Assembly (NCBI GenBank): GCA_963783785.1
Contig: CAWAOQ010000006.1
Span: 186,001 to 250,000, forward strand
DNA: 64,000 nt
Source: CADEEN01 sp963783785
GTDB taxonomy: Bacteria > Pseudomonadota > Gammaproteobacteria > Burkholderiales > Burkholderiaceae_C
Reading direction: 5' to 3'
In this document: positions 1 to 8,395 of the stretch, one piece after another
Position numbering within the stretch: the first letter of the stretch is position 1
Layout of the letters: every line of letters starts with the position of its first letter
Position numbers and translations under genes: made by a program
Notes under the pieces: model-generated
What the model saw: the letters and a program-made list of their open reading frames with translations, nothing else
Told to the model about the DNA's origin: nothing
Databases searched by the model: none

Positions 1-1
1 T

Positions 2-451
2 GACAAGCTCGACCGGGAGTTGCTGCGCCTGCTGCAAGCCGATGGGCGCCTCGCGAACGCCGAACTGGCGCAGCGCATCGGCCTGTCGCCGTCGGCCTGC
101 TTTCGCCGCCTGCAGCGGCTCGAAACCTCCGGCGTGATCGCCGGCTACACCGCGCTGCTCGACGGCGAGGCGATCGGCCGGCCGAACACGGTGTTCATCG
201 AGGTCACGCTCGACAGCCAGGGCAGCGCCGCACTGGAGGCATTCGAGCGTGCGGTGCAGGCCTGTCCCGACGTGCTCGAATGCCACCTGATGTCGGGCGA
301 CATCGATTACCTGCTGCGGGTGGCGGTGGCCGACATGCGTGACTTCGAACGCGTGCATCGCCAGCAGGTGGCGGCGTTTCCGCACGTCGCGCGCCTGCGC
401 ACCGCCTTCGCGATGCGCGCAGTGGTGCCTCGGCGCGGCTACGCGCTCTGA
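2..451 (+). CDS. Lrp/AsnC-family transcriptional regulator (5' end cut by window)
   Basis: This is the C-terminal ~150 residues of a feast/famine regulator; only the first few residues are missing. The visible N-terminus starts DKLDRELLRLL, the usual beginning of the AsnC-type helix-turn-helix, followed by LANAELAQRIGLSPSACFRRL as recognition region (residues about 19-40) and a RAM ligand-binding/oligomerisation domain containing the typical ECHLMSGDIDYLLRV stretch. Such proteins bind DNA as octamers and respond to amino acids; the ligand cannot be told from sequence. Its last 13 bases overlap the end of the convergent rarA gene. Confidence 0.88.
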   Translation, partial: DKLDRELLRLLQADGRLANAELAQRIGLSPSACFRRLQRLETSGVIAGYTALLDGEAIGRPNTVFIEVTLDSQGSAALEAFERAVQACPDVLECHLMSGDIDYLLRVAVADMRDFERVHRQQVAAFPHVARLRTAFAMRAVVPRRGYAL

Positions 452-1785
452 GCGGTATCGTCGCCGGCGGCCTGGGCATTGGCCTCGCGCAGGTGCGCGA
501 GCTTGGCGGCGATCTGGGCTTCGAGGCCGCGCTCGGTCGGGCGGTAGAACGTCGGCGCCGCGAGGCCGTCGGGGAAATAGCTTTCGCCGGCGGCAAAGCC
601 CTCGACCTCGTCGTGCGCATAGCGGTAGCCGCGGCCGTAGTCGAGCTGCTTCATCAGCTTCGTCGGTGCATTGCGCAGGCGCAGCGGCACCGGCCGCGTG
701 CCATCGGCCTTGACGAAGGCGCGCGCCTCGTTCCAGGCCGCGTACACGGCGTTGGACTTCGGCGCCGCCGCCAGGAACACCACCGCCTGCGCCAGCGCCA
801 GTTCGCCCTCGGGTGAACCGAGGCGCTCGTAGACCTCGGTGGCATCGAGCGCCATGCGCAGCGCGCGCGGGTCGGCCAGGCCGATGTCTTCGCTGGCCAT
901 GCGCAGCACGCGCCGCGCCACGTAGCGTGGATCGACGCCGCCGTCGAGCATGCGCACCAGCCAGTACAACGCGGCATCGGGGTCGCTGCCGCGAACGCTC
1001 TTGTGCAGCGCCGAGATGGTGTCGTAGAACTGCTCGCCGCCCTTGTCGTAGCGGCGCAGCTGCTCACCAAGGGCGCGCTCGAGCAACGGCTCATCGATCT
1101 GCGTCGCCTCACCCGCCACCGCGGCCAGGTTCTCGACCGCGTTGAGCAGGCGCCGGGCGTCGCCGTCGGCATAGGCCACCAGGCGGTCGCGTGCCGCTTC
1201 GCTGAACGGCGGCAGCGCAGTCGCCGCACGCGCGCGTTCGAGCAGTTCGGCCAACTCGTCGGCGGCCAGCGGCTGCAGCACATGCACCGTCGCGCGCGAC
1301 AGCAGCGCCGAGTTGACCTCGAACGACGGGTTCTCGGTGGTCGCACCGATGAAGGTGAACAGGCCCGACTCGACGTGCGGCAGGAAGGCATCCTGCTGCG
1401 CCTTGTTGAAGCGGTGGACTTCGTCGACGAAGACGATGCTGGCGCGACCGACGCGACGCGCGGCGCTGGCGCGCTCCACCGCCTCGCGGATGTCCTTCAC
1501 GCCGCCGAGCACGGCCGAGATGACGATGAACTCGGCATCGAACGCGCCGGCCACCAGCCGCGCCAAGGTGGTCTTGCCGACGCCCGGCGGGCCCCACAGG
1601 ATCATCGAGTGCAGCCGTCCGGCCGCGAACGCGGCAGCGAGCGGCTTGCCGGGCGCGAGCAGGTGGCGCTGGCCGATCACCTCGGCCAGCGTGCGCGGGC
1701 GCAGGCGCTCGGCGAGCGGCGCATCGGCCGGTACCGGGGGAGCGGTCTGCGCGGGTTGGTCGTCGTCGAACAGCGAGGCGGACAT
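439..1785 (-). CDS. rarA: Replication-associated recombination protein A (RarA/MgsA), AAA+ ATPase
   Basis: Clamp-loader-like AAA+ ATPase acting at stalled replication forks. The 448-residue protein has a Walker A (GPPGVGKTT, about residues 65-73), Walker B (IVFVDEVHRF, about 117-126), sensor region (GATTENPSFEVNSALLSRA) and the C-terminal RarA oligomerisation part with SDPDAALYWLVRML. The ATG at 1785 gives the usual MSASLF... start; a longer frame to 1860 exists but adds an atypical leader overlapping the divergent MFS promoter. In many betaproteobacteria rarA follows lolA on the same strand; here an MFS gene on the other strand separates them. Confidence 0.95.
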   Translation of the reverse strand: MSASLFDDDQPAQTAPPVPADAPLAERLRPRTLAEVIGQRHLLAPGKPLAAAFAAGRLHSMILWGPPGVGKTTLARLVAGAFDAEFIVISAVLGGVKDIREAVERASAARRVGRASIVFVDEVHRFNKAQQDAFLPHVESGLFTFIGATTENPSFEVNSALLSRATVHVLQPLAADELAELLERARAATALPPFSEAARDRLVAYADGDARRLLNAVENLAAVAGEATQIDEPLLERALGEQLRRYDKGGEQFYDTISALHKSVRGSDPDAALYWLVRMLDGGVDPRYVARRVLRMASEDIGLADPRALRMALDATEVYERLGSPEGELALAQAVVFLAAAPKSNAVYAAWNEARAFVKADGTRPVPLRLRNAPTKLMKQLDYGRGYRYAHDEVEGFAAGESYFPDGLAAPTFYRPTERGLEAQIAAKLAHLREANAQAAGDDTAQSA

Positions 1786-1824
1786 GGCCCGGTGATTGTC
1801 GCAGTGCAATGAGATGATCCCCGC

Positions 1825-3006
1825 ATGAACCGCCACCTGCTGCTGCTCGCGCTCTGCCAAGGTCTGTTCCTGACCAACAACGTCGTCTTCATCGCCATCA
1901 ACGGGCTGGTCGGCCTGTCGCTGGCGCCACTGTCGTGGATGGCGACGCTGCCGGTCACCGGCTACGTGGTCGGCGGCGCACTGTCGGCGGCGATCGTCGC
2001 GCGCACGCAGGCGCGCTGGGGGCGACGGCGCTCATTTCAGCTCGGGCTGGTGGTCGCGGCGCTGTCGGCCGGGCTGTGCGCCTATGCCGCGGTGACGAAG
2101 AACTTCTGGCTGCTGGTGCTGGCCACGGTCGTGGCCGGCTTCTACAACGCCAACGCGGCGCTGTACCGCTTTGCCGGGCCCGAGCTGGTGGCAGCCGACT
2201 TCAAGGAGCGTGCGATCTCGTTGGTGCTGGCCGGCGGCATCATCGGGGCGTTCGCCGGGCCGAACCTGGCCAGCGCCACGCGCAACCTGCTGCCAGTGCC
2301 GTTCGCGGCCGCCTACCTGTCGCTGGTGGGCGTGGCGCTGCTGTCGCTGGCCGCCTTGTCGTTCATCCGTTTCCCGCCACACGTGGCGCCGAAGGCGGGT
2401 GGCGGCGGCCGCCCGCTGGGCGAGATCGTGCGCCAACCGGTATTCATCGTCGCGGTGGTCGCAGCCGCACTCGGCTACGGCGTGATGAACCTGCTGATGG
2501 CCGCCACGCCGATCGCGATGTCGCGCTGCGGCCTGCCGTTTTCCGATGCCGCACTGGTCCTCGAATGGCACGTGCTCGGCATGTTCGTTCCGGGCTTCTT
2601 CACCGGCCACCTGATCAAGCGCTTCGGCACGCTGCCGATCATGACCGTCGGTGTGCTGCTCAATCTGGTGTGCGTGGCCGTCGCCCTGTCGGGGGTCGAG
2701 CTCGAGCAGTTCCTGGTCGCGCTGTTCACGCTCGGTGTCGGCTGGAATTTCCTCTTCGTCGGCGGCACCACGCTGCTGACCTCGGTCTATCGGCCCGAAG
2801 AGAAGAACAAGACCCAGGGCGCGATGGACTTCTGCGTCTTCACGACGATGGCGCTGACGTCGTTCGCCTCGGGCGCCCTGGTCACGACACAAGGCTGGAC
2901 CTGGCTCAACATCGGCTCGCTGGTGCCGCTGGCACTGATCGCCATCGCGTTGGCATGGCTGGCGACCATGCGCCGCCGCGGCCTGGCCACGGTCGCCCGT
3001 GCGTGA
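1825..3006 (+). CDS. Major facilitator superfamily transporter
   Basis: A 393-residue inner-membrane carrier with the 12-helix MFS layout: alternating hydrophobic stretches throughout, a basic RWGRRRS segment between helices 2 and 3 (the MFS loop motif), and a longer central loop around residues 190-200 (HVAPKAGGGGRP). No substrate can be assigned. It is divergent from rarA (39 bp between starts) and its stop lies one base from the convergent lolA stop, so it sits wedged between two genes normally found together. Confidence 0.85.
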   Translation: MNRHLLLLALCQGLFLTNNVVFIAINGLVGLSLAPLSWMATLPVTGYVVGGALSAAIVARTQARWGRRRSFQLGLVVAALSAGLCAYAAVTKNFWLLVLATVVAGFYNANAALYRFAGPELVAADFKERAISLVLAGGIIGAFAGPNLASATRNLLPVPFAAAYLSLVGVALLSLAALSFIRFPPHVAPKAGGGGRPLGEIVRQPVFIVAVVAAALGYGVMNLLMAATPIAMSRCGLPFSDAALVLEWHVLGMFVPGFFTGHLIKRFGTLPIMTVGVLLNLVCVAVALSGVELEQFLVALFTLGVGWNFLFVGGTTLLTSVYRPEEKNKTQGAMDFCVFTTMALTSFASGALVTTQGWTWLNIGSLVPLALIAIALAWLATMRRRGLATVARA

Positions 3007-3007
3007 G

Positions 3008-3622
3008 CTACTGGGTCAGCACTTCGACGCCGGGCGGCGGCACGAAGCGGAAGGTGTCGGCCGCCAGCGCGACGTTGATCACCAGTGCCGTGAACGTCAG
3101 CAGCGAGCGCTGGCCGAAGCCGTCGACCAACTCGATCGCCGCCAGCGTGTTGCCCCGGAACCCGACGCGCAACGACTGCAGGTTGGCCAGGGCTTCCTTG
3201 TCGCGCGGCGTGGCCTGCACCCACTCCAGGCCCTGCGTCGTGGGCAATGGGCTGAGCTCGAAATCCTTGTCGGGCGACGCGCCAGCGAGCAGCGCGGCCG
3301 GCGTGGCGCCGAGCGCCTTGTCCATCGCGCGCACGGTGGCCTGCTGCAGATCGACGTCATACAGCCACAGTCTCTGGCCGTCGCCGATGATCTGCTGTTC
3401 GAACGGCTTGGCGTAGGCGAAGCGAAAGCGGTTCGGACGCGCGAACTCGAAGCTGCCACTCGAAGTCTTCTTCTTCGCCCCGTCGGGTGACGTCACCATC
3501 TGGGTGAACGCGGCCCGGCCGGTCTTCGCCTCGCGGGCGAATTCGCGCAGTGCATCGACCGCGTCGGCGCGAACGGGGCTGGTCGCGGCGACGAGCAGCA
3601 AGGCGGCGAAAGCGGGCCTCAT
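3008..3622 (-). CDS. lolA: Outer-membrane lipoprotein carrier protein LolA
   Basis: Periplasmic chaperone that takes lipoproteins from LolCDE to LolB. The 204-residue protein has a signal peptide (about residues 1-19, cleavage after SPVRA), followed by the LolA beta-barrel pattern: FTQMV...GSFEFARPNRFRFAYAKPF, IIGDGQRLWLYDVDLQQATVR, and the C-terminal FVPPPGVEVL strand. Its ATG overlaps the ftsK stop by 4 bp (ATGA), so the two are translationally coupled in the common ftsK-lolA order. Confidence 0.94.
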   Translation of the reverse strand: MRPAFAALLLVAATSPVRADAVDALREFAREAKTGRAAFTQMVTSPDGAKKKTSSGSFEFARPNRFRFAYAKPFEQQIIGDGQRLWLYDVDLQQATVRAMDKALGATPAALLAGASPDKDFELSPLPTTQGLEWVQATPRDKEALANLQSLRVGFRGNTLAAIELVDGFGQRSLLTFTALVINVALAADTFRFVPPPGVEVLTQ

Positions 3623-5946
3623 TCGTCGCGTCGCGGCACCAGCAGATCACGGTTGCCGTTGGTGGCCATCGCCGAGACGAGGCCCGATTTCTCCATCTGC
3701 TCGAGCAGCCGTGCGGCACGGTTGTAGCCAATGCGCAGATGCCGCTGCACCAGCGAGATCGACGCCCGCTTGTGCTGCAACACGATCGCCACGGCCTGGT
3801 CGTACATCGGATCGGCCTCGCCATTGGCTTCGCCCGGTGCGCCCGGCTCGGTGCCGGCGTCGCCGTCGAGCGTGCCGCCTTCGAGAATGCCTTCGATGTA
3901 GTTCGGCTCGCCCTGGCTCTTCAGGTAGTTGACGACGCGGTGGACCTCGTCGTCGCTGACAAAAGCGCCATGCACGCGCATCGGCGTGGGCACCCCCGCG
4001 GGCGCCGACATGTAGAGCATGTCGCCCTGCCCCAGCAGCGCCTCGGCGCCCATCTGGTCGAGGATCGTTCGGCTGTCGATCTTGCTGCTGACCTGGAAAC
4101 TCAGGCGCGTGGGAATGTTGGCCTTGATCAGGCCCGTGATCACATCGACGCTGGGCCGCTGCGTGGCCAGGATCAGGTGGATACCGGACGCACGCGCCTT
4201 CTGCGCCAGGCGGGCAATCAATTCCTCGATCTTCTTGCCGACCACCATCATCAGGTCGGCCAACTCGTCGATCACGACCACGATGTGCGGCAAACGCTCG
4301 AGCGGCTCGGGTGCCTCGGGCGTCAGGCTGAACGGGTTGGGCAGCTTCTCGCCGCGCTCGGCCGCTTCGTCGATCTTGCGGTTGTAGCCGGACAACTGGC
4401 GCACGCTGAGCTTGCTCATCAGCTTGTAGCGGCGCTCCATTTCGCCGACACACCAGTTGAGCGCATTGGCGGCCTGCTTCATGTCGGTGACCACCGGGCA
4501 CAACAGGTGCGGGATGCCCTCATAGACACTGAGTTCCAGCATCTTGGGGTCGACCATGATCAGCCGCACATCGCGCGCCTCGGCCTTGTAGAGCACCGAC
4601 AGGATCATCGCGTTGATGCCCACGCTCTTGCCCGAGCCGGTGGTGCCGGCCACCAGGCAGTGCGGCATCTTGGCCAGGTCGGCCACCACCGGCAGGCCGA
4701 CGATGTCCTTGCCCAGGCCCATCGTCAGGTGCGAGGCGGCATCGTTGTAGGCCTGCGAACCGAGGATCTCTGCGAGACGGATCATCTGCCGCTTGGCGTT
4801 GGGCAACTCCAGCGCCATCGTCGTCTTGCCGGGGATCGTTTCGACGACCCGGATGCTGACCAGGCTGAGCGAGCGCGCCAGATCCTTGGCCAGGTTGAGC
4901 ACCTGGGCTCCTTTGACGCCGGTCGCCGGCTCGATCTCGTAGCGGGTGATCACCGGCCCGGGCGAGGCGGCGACCACGCGCACCTCGACGCCGAAGTCCT
5001 TCAGCTTCTTCTCGATCAGCCGCGAGGTCATCTCGAGCGACTCGGAGTTCACGCTCTCGACCCGGCCGGGTATCGCGTCGAGCAGATCGACCTGCGGCAG
5101 CTTCGTGTCGGCCAGTTCGCTGAACAGCGGCTTCTGCCTCTCCTTGGCCACGCGCTCGGATTTCGGCAGTTCGGGCAGCGGCTTGTCGATGACGATCGGC
5201 AACTGCTCCTCGACTGCGTGGCGCTCGACTTCCACGACATGTTCACGCTCGCGTTGCGCCTCCAGGCCCAGGCGCACGTCCTCGGCGCGTTCGCGCTGCT
5301 CCTCGCGCCGCTCCTTGAAGGTGTCGATGCGCTCGCCGATCGCCTCGGCCAGACGCAACCAGGAAAACCGCAAGGCCAGTGCCATGCCGGCCACCAGCGC
5401 GGCGATCCAGAGCACGCCCGAGCCGGCGAACCCCAGCCACTTCACCGACAGCGGGCCCAGCGTGTATCCCAGCACGCCCCCGGCATGACCCGGCAGCAGC
5501 GCTTCGAAGCGATACAGCCGCGTCGACTCGAGCGCGGCGCTGGCGGCCAGCAGCAGCGCCAGGCCCAGCCAGAACGTCGCGGCATGACCGCTGCGAGGCG
5601 GCTCGCCGCGCAGGTCGCGGGCCAGCGCCGCCAGCCACGCCCTCGCCGCCACCAGCGGCAGCCACCACACCGAGTGGCCGAACAGGAACAGCGCGAAGTC
5701 CGACGCCCAGGCGCCCATCTGGCCGGCCTTGTTGCGCAGCGCCTCACCGGTGCCTGAGGTCGAGAAGCCCGGATCGGCAGCGTGGTGGGTGATCAGTGCC
5801 AGCATCGCCAGCAGCCACAACACCGCACCGGCCAGCAGCCACAGTTGGCGCCGCATCGGCATCGACGATGCGGGGGCGTTGGCGCCGGCCGGGCCCGCAG
5901 CCGTCGCGCTGCCGTCGGCGCGCAGCGATCCGAGAGGAAAGGTCAT
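3619..5946 (-). CDS. ftsK: DNA translocase FtsK
   Basis: Septum-located, ATP-driven DNA pump that aligns chromosome dimers for XerCD resolution. The 775-residue protein has about four N-terminal membrane helices (residues ~30-190), a charged linker (EERREEQRERAEDVRL), the alpha/beta motor with Walker A GTTGSGKS (about 433-441) and Walker B LIMVDPKMLEL, and a C-terminal winged-helix gamma domain (ASISLVQRHLRIGYNRAARLLEQMEKSGLV) that reads KOPS sites. Length is typical of the short FtsK form. ATG 5946 (MTFPLGS) is chosen; an in-frame ATG six codons upstream is also possible. Confidence 0.95.
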   Translation of the reverse strand: MTFPLGSLRADGSATAAGPAGANAPASSMPMRRQLWLLAGAVLWLLAMLALITHHAADPGFSTSGTGEALRNKAGQMGAWASDFALFLFGHSVWWLPLVAARAWLAALARDLRGEPPRSGHAATFWLGLALLLAASAALESTRLYRFEALLPGHAGGVLGYTLGPLSVKWLGFAGSGVLWIAALVAGMALALRFSWLRLAEAIGERIDTFKERREEQRERAEDVRLGLEAQREREHVVEVERHAVEEQLPIVIDKPLPELPKSERVAKERQKPLFSELADTKLPQVDLLDAIPGRVESVNSESLEMTSRLIEKKLKDFGVEVRVVAASPGPVITRYEIEPATGVKGAQVLNLAKDLARSLSLVSIRVVETIPGKTTMALELPNAKRQMIRLAEILGSQAYNDAASHLTMGLGKDIVGLPVVADLAKMPHCLVAGTTGSGKSVGINAMILSVLYKAEARDVRLIMVDPKMLELSVYEGIPHLLCPVVTDMKQAANALNWCVGEMERRYKLMSKLSVRQLSGYNRKIDEAAERGEKLPNPFSLTPEAPEPLERLPHIVVVIDELADLMMVVGKKIEELIARLAQKARASGIHLILATQRPSVDVITGLIKANIPTRLSFQVSSKIDSRTILDQMGAEALLGQGDMLYMSAPAGVPTPMRVHGAFVSDDEVHRVVNYLKSQGEPNYIEGILEGGTLDGDAGTEPGAPGEANGEADPMYDQAVAIVLQHKRASISLVQRHLRIGYNRAARLLEQMEKSGLVSAMATNGNRDLLVPRRDE

Positions 5947-5989
5947 GCCCGAATTGTCGCCCAACCAGGCGCCCGAGCCAGGATCGCGT

Positions 5990-6658
5990 TCAGTCGTTGT
6001 GCAGGCGCTGCTTGATGATCACCGATCCGTTCTCCTGGGTCTCGATCACGCCACGCTCCTCGAGATCCTTCATGACGCGGCTGACCATCTCGCGTGAGGC
6101 GCCGACCACCTTGGCCATGTCCTGGCGCGACACCTTGTTGCGGATCAGTTGCACGCCATTCACGTCCTCGGCCATGTCGAGCAGCGTGCGCGCCACGCGG
6201 CCGTACACATCGAGCAGCGCCAGCGATTCGATCTGCCGATCGGCCGCGCGCAACCGAGACACCAGCCCACGCAGGATGCCGTAGGCCAGCGTGGTGCTGT
6301 CGGGGAGGCAGCGCGAGAACTCGGCGCGGCCCAGCACCAGCATGTCGGTCTGGATCTCGGCGCGGACGGTGGCGGAATGTGGCTCGTTGTCGATCAGGCT
6401 CATCTCGCCGACGTAGTCGCCCGCCTCGAGCACCGCCAGGATGACCTCGCGGCCCCGCGAATCGGCCGTCAGCACCCGTGCACGGCCATTGAGCAGGATG
6501 AACAGTGAATTGCTCTTGCGCCCCTGCTCGACGACGATCTCGCCTCTGCGAAAGCGCCGCTTCACGACACTGTCGGCGACCTGCTGCGCCTGGTCGTTCG
6601 TCAGCATCGAGAACAGCGGCACACGACGGATCAGGTCGAGATTCGAGAGCATCGACAT
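5990..6658 (-). CDS. Crp/Fnr-family transcriptional regulator (cyclic-nucleotide-type, no Fe-S cysteines)
   Basis: A 222-residue regulator with an N-terminal cNMP-binding fold (GDYVGEMSLIDNEPHSATVRA) and a C-terminal Crp-type helix-turn-helix (SRQDMAKVVGASREMVSRVMKDL). There is no N-terminal cysteine cluster, so it is not an oxygen-sensing FNR and cannot itself be assumed to read the FNR-like boxes further right. The start at 6658 is supported by GGAAGGAG eight bases upstream. It is transcribed away from trxB. The effector (cAMP, c-di-GMP or other) is unknown. Confidence 0.9.
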   Translation of the reverse strand: MSMLSNLDLIRRVPLFSMLTNDQAQQVADSVVKRRFRRGEIVVEQGRKSNSLFILLNGRARVLTADSRGREVILAVLEAGDYVGEMSLIDNEPHSATVRAEIQTDMLVLGRAEFSRCLPDSTTLAYGILRGLVSRLRAADRQIESLALLDVYGRVARTLLDMAEDVNGVQLIRNKVSRQDMAKVVGASREMVSRVMKDLEERGVIETQENGSVIIKQRLHND

Positions 6659-6834
6659 CGGCGGGTCTCCTTCCAGGGCAGGGTTGTGGTGCTGGCAGCT
6701 ACGGCGGCGCAAACGCAACCCGGGCAACTGCCTACAATTTCACTATTGTGCCTATTGACTAGATTGACGCCACTGGGTCTGTACCCGAAGTAGGCTCACC
6801 TGTTGGCGGACAACGACGCATCCCCCTACCTCAA
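6659..6834. promoter_or_regulatory. Divergent promoter region between the Crp-family gene and trxB
   Basis: The only AT-richer stretch for several kb (about 6730-6770, ACAATTTCACTATTGTGCC) lies between two divergent genes. TTGACT (6755) and TTGACG (6764) could be -35 elements for trxB, but no good -10 follows at 17 bp. CAAT-TTCACT-ATTG is a small inverted repeat. Exact promoters are not resolved. Confidence 0.35.
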
Positions 6835-7791
6835 ATGACGAACCCACCCATCCACGCCAAGGTCCTGATCCTCGGCTCCGGCCCGGCCGGCTACACCGCC
6901 GCGATCTACGCGGCGCGCGCCAACCTCAAGCCCATGCTGGTCACCGGCATGGCGCAGGGCGGTCAGTTGATGACCACCACCGACGTCGACAACTGGCCCG
7001 CCGACGTGGCCGGCGTGCAGGGTCCGGAGCTGATGCAGCGCTTCCTGGCCCATGCCGAGCGCTTCAACACCCAGATCGTGTTCGACCACATCAATCGGGT
7101 GGACCTCTCCAAGCGCCCGTTCAGCCTGGCGGGCGACGCCGGCAGCTACACCTGCGACGCACTGATCATCGCCACCGGCGCCAGCGCCAAGTACCTTGGA
7201 TTGGCCAGCGAGCAGGCCTTCATGGGCCGCGGCGTCAGCGGCTGCGCCACCTGCGACGGCTTCTTCTACAAGGGCCAGGAGGTCTGCGTGGTCGGCGGCG
7301 GCAACACCGCGGTCGAGGAAGCGCTGTACCTGTCCAACATTGCCAGCAAGGTGCACCTGATCCACCGTCGCGACAAGTTTCGCGCCGAGGCGATCATGGT
7401 CGACAAGCTGCACGCCAAGGTGGCCGAGGGCAAGATGCAGTTGCACCTCTGGCACACGCTCGACGAGGTGCTCGGCGACGCCTCGGGCGTGACCGGCGTG
7501 CGCCTGAAGAACACGCAGGACGGCAGCCGCCGCGAACTGGCGGTGCAGGGCTGCTTCATCGCCATCGGCCACCAGCCCAACACCGACATCTTCCGCGGCC
7601 AGGTGGAGATGAAGGACGGCTACATCCTCACCCGCAGCGGGCTCAACGGTCTGGCGACGATGACCAGCGTGCCGGGCGTGTTTGCCGCCGGCGACGTGCA
7701 GGATCACGTCTACCGCCAGGCCATCACCAGCGCCGGCACCGGCTGCATGGCCGCGCTGGATGCGCAGCGCTTCCTGGAGCAGCAGGCTTAG
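6835..7791 (+). CDS. trxB: Thioredoxin-disulfide reductase
   Basis: FAD flavoenzyme passing electrons from NADPH to thioredoxin in the cytoplasm. The 318-residue protein carries the FAD-binding GSGPAGYTAAIYAARA near the N-terminus, the redox-active CATC at residues 137-140, a second Rossmann motif for NADPH (VVGGGNTAVEEALYL, HRRDKFRAE), and the C-terminal FAD contact GVFAAGDVQDHVYRQAITSAGTGCMAA. Length matches the bacterial low-Mr family. No strong ribosome binding site is obvious upstream of ATG 6835. Confidence 0.96.
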   Translation: MTNPPIHAKVLILGSGPAGYTAAIYAARANLKPMLVTGMAQGGQLMTTTDVDNWPADVAGVQGPELMQRFLAHAERFNTQIVFDHINRVDLSKRPFSLAGDAGSYTCDALIIATGASAKYLGLASEQAFMGRGVSGCATCDGFFYKGQEVCVVGGGNTAVEEALYLSNIASKVHLIHRRDKFRAEAIMVDKLHAKVAEGKMQLHLWHTLDEVLGDASGVTGVRLKNTQDGSRRELAVQGCFIAIGHQPNTDIFRGQVEMKDGYILTRSGLNGLATMTSVPGVFAAGDVQDHVYRQAITSAGTGCMAALDAQRFLEQQA

Positions 7792-7837
7792 CCGTCCATC
7801 GGGCACCCGCGCCCTGCTTCAGGCGTGGGTTTGCCGC

Positions 7838-7866
7838 TATACTCGCGGTCTTTGCCGAAATCGGCA
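7838..7866 (+). promoter_or_regulatory. Likely -10 box and leader palindrome of rpmB-rpmG
   Basis: TATACT at 7838-7843 is a good -10 hexamer in the trxB-rpmB gap, though the -35 (around TGCTTC, 7815) is poor. Just downstream, TGCCGA-AA-TCGGCA (7853-7866) is a perfect palindrome that would form a hairpin at the start of the rpmB leader, about 35 bases ahead of the ATG. Confidence 0.45.
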
Positions 7867-7901
7867 GAATCCGAATCGTCGAGACTCATTGGAGGTGCCA
7901 C

Positions 7902-8135
7902 ATGGCACGCGTCTGTCAGGTCACGGGCAAGGGCCCGATGGTGGGAAACAACGTCTCCCACGCGAACAACAAAACCAAGCGCCGCTTTCTGCCGAATCTG
8001 CAGTACCGCCGCTTCTGGCTCGAAACCGAAAACCGCTGGGTGCGGCTGCGCGTGACCAACGCCGCGCTGCGACTGATCGACAAGGTGGGCATCGAGCAGG
8101 TCGTCGCCGACCTGCGCGCCCGCGGCGAACTCTGA
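7902..8135 (+). CDS. rpmB: 50S ribosomal protein L28
   Basis: The 77-residue protein matches L28 throughout: MARVCQVTGKGPMVGNNVSHANNKTKRRF at the N-terminus and the conserved WVRLRVTNAALRLIDKVGI core. It is preceded by GGAGG (TTGGAGGTGCCAC) and followed 14 bases later by rpmG, the usual two-gene operon of large-subunit proteins. Confidence 0.97.
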   Translation: MARVCQVTGKGPMVGNNVSHANNKTKRRFLPNLQYRRFWLETENRWVRLRVTNAALRLIDKVGIEQVVADLRARGEL

Positions 8136-8149
8136 ACTAGGAGAACGAC

Positions 8150-8320
8150 ATGGCCACCAAAGGCGGACGCGAAAAGATCAAGCTGGAATCCTCAGCCGGC
8201 ACCGGGCATTTCTACACCACGGCCAAGAACAAGAAGACGACGCCGGAGAAGCTCGAATTCATGAAGTTCGACCCGAAGGCACGCAAGCACGTGCTCTACA
8301 AGGAAACGAAGTTGAAATAA
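8150..8320 (+). CDS. rpmG: 50S ribosomal protein L33
   Basis: A 56-residue reading frame (MATKGGREKIKLESSAGTG... ending YKETKLK, stop TAA at 8318-8320) matches L33. Conserved features are the basic N-terminus, FYTTAKNKK and KFDPKARKHVLYKE. This is the cysteine-free (zinc-independent) type. AGGAG lies seven bases before the ATG. It is the second gene of the rpmB operon and is followed directly by a terminator. Confidence 0.97.
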   Translation: MATKGGREKIKLESSAGTGHFYTTAKNKKTTPEKLEFMKFDPKARKHVLYKETKLK

Positions 8321-8330
8321 GAAGAAGAAC

Positions 8331-8385
8331 GGGGTCGCCTTGGCGACCCCTTCTCGATGGTGGGCCGCTGACGCGGCCCTTTTTT
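8331..8385 (+). terminator. Tandem hairpins with U-tract after rpmG
   Basis: Two consecutive stem-loops: GGGGTCGCC-TT-GGCGACCCC (8331-8350) and GGGCCGC-TGAC-GCGGCCC (8362-8379) followed by six T residues (8380-8385). The second is a textbook intrinsic terminator for the rpmB-rpmG transcript. It also lies just past the end of the convergent desaturase gene. Confidence 0.9.
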
Positions 8386-8395
8386 CGCCTCGCGC

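Noticed and set aside
3550..5757. Very long antisense frame opposite ftsK (and similar ones opposite rarA, the R-M gene, Lon-like and ABC genes)
   Set aside because: Typical high-GC shadow frames, rich in Arg/His/Gln, with no domain and no ribosome site.
5990..6658. Crp-family gene as the FNR regulator of the boxes in the right half
   Set aside because: It lacks the N-terminal cysteines needed for an oxygen-sensing Fe-S cluster; it may still bind related palindromes, but nothing shows it.
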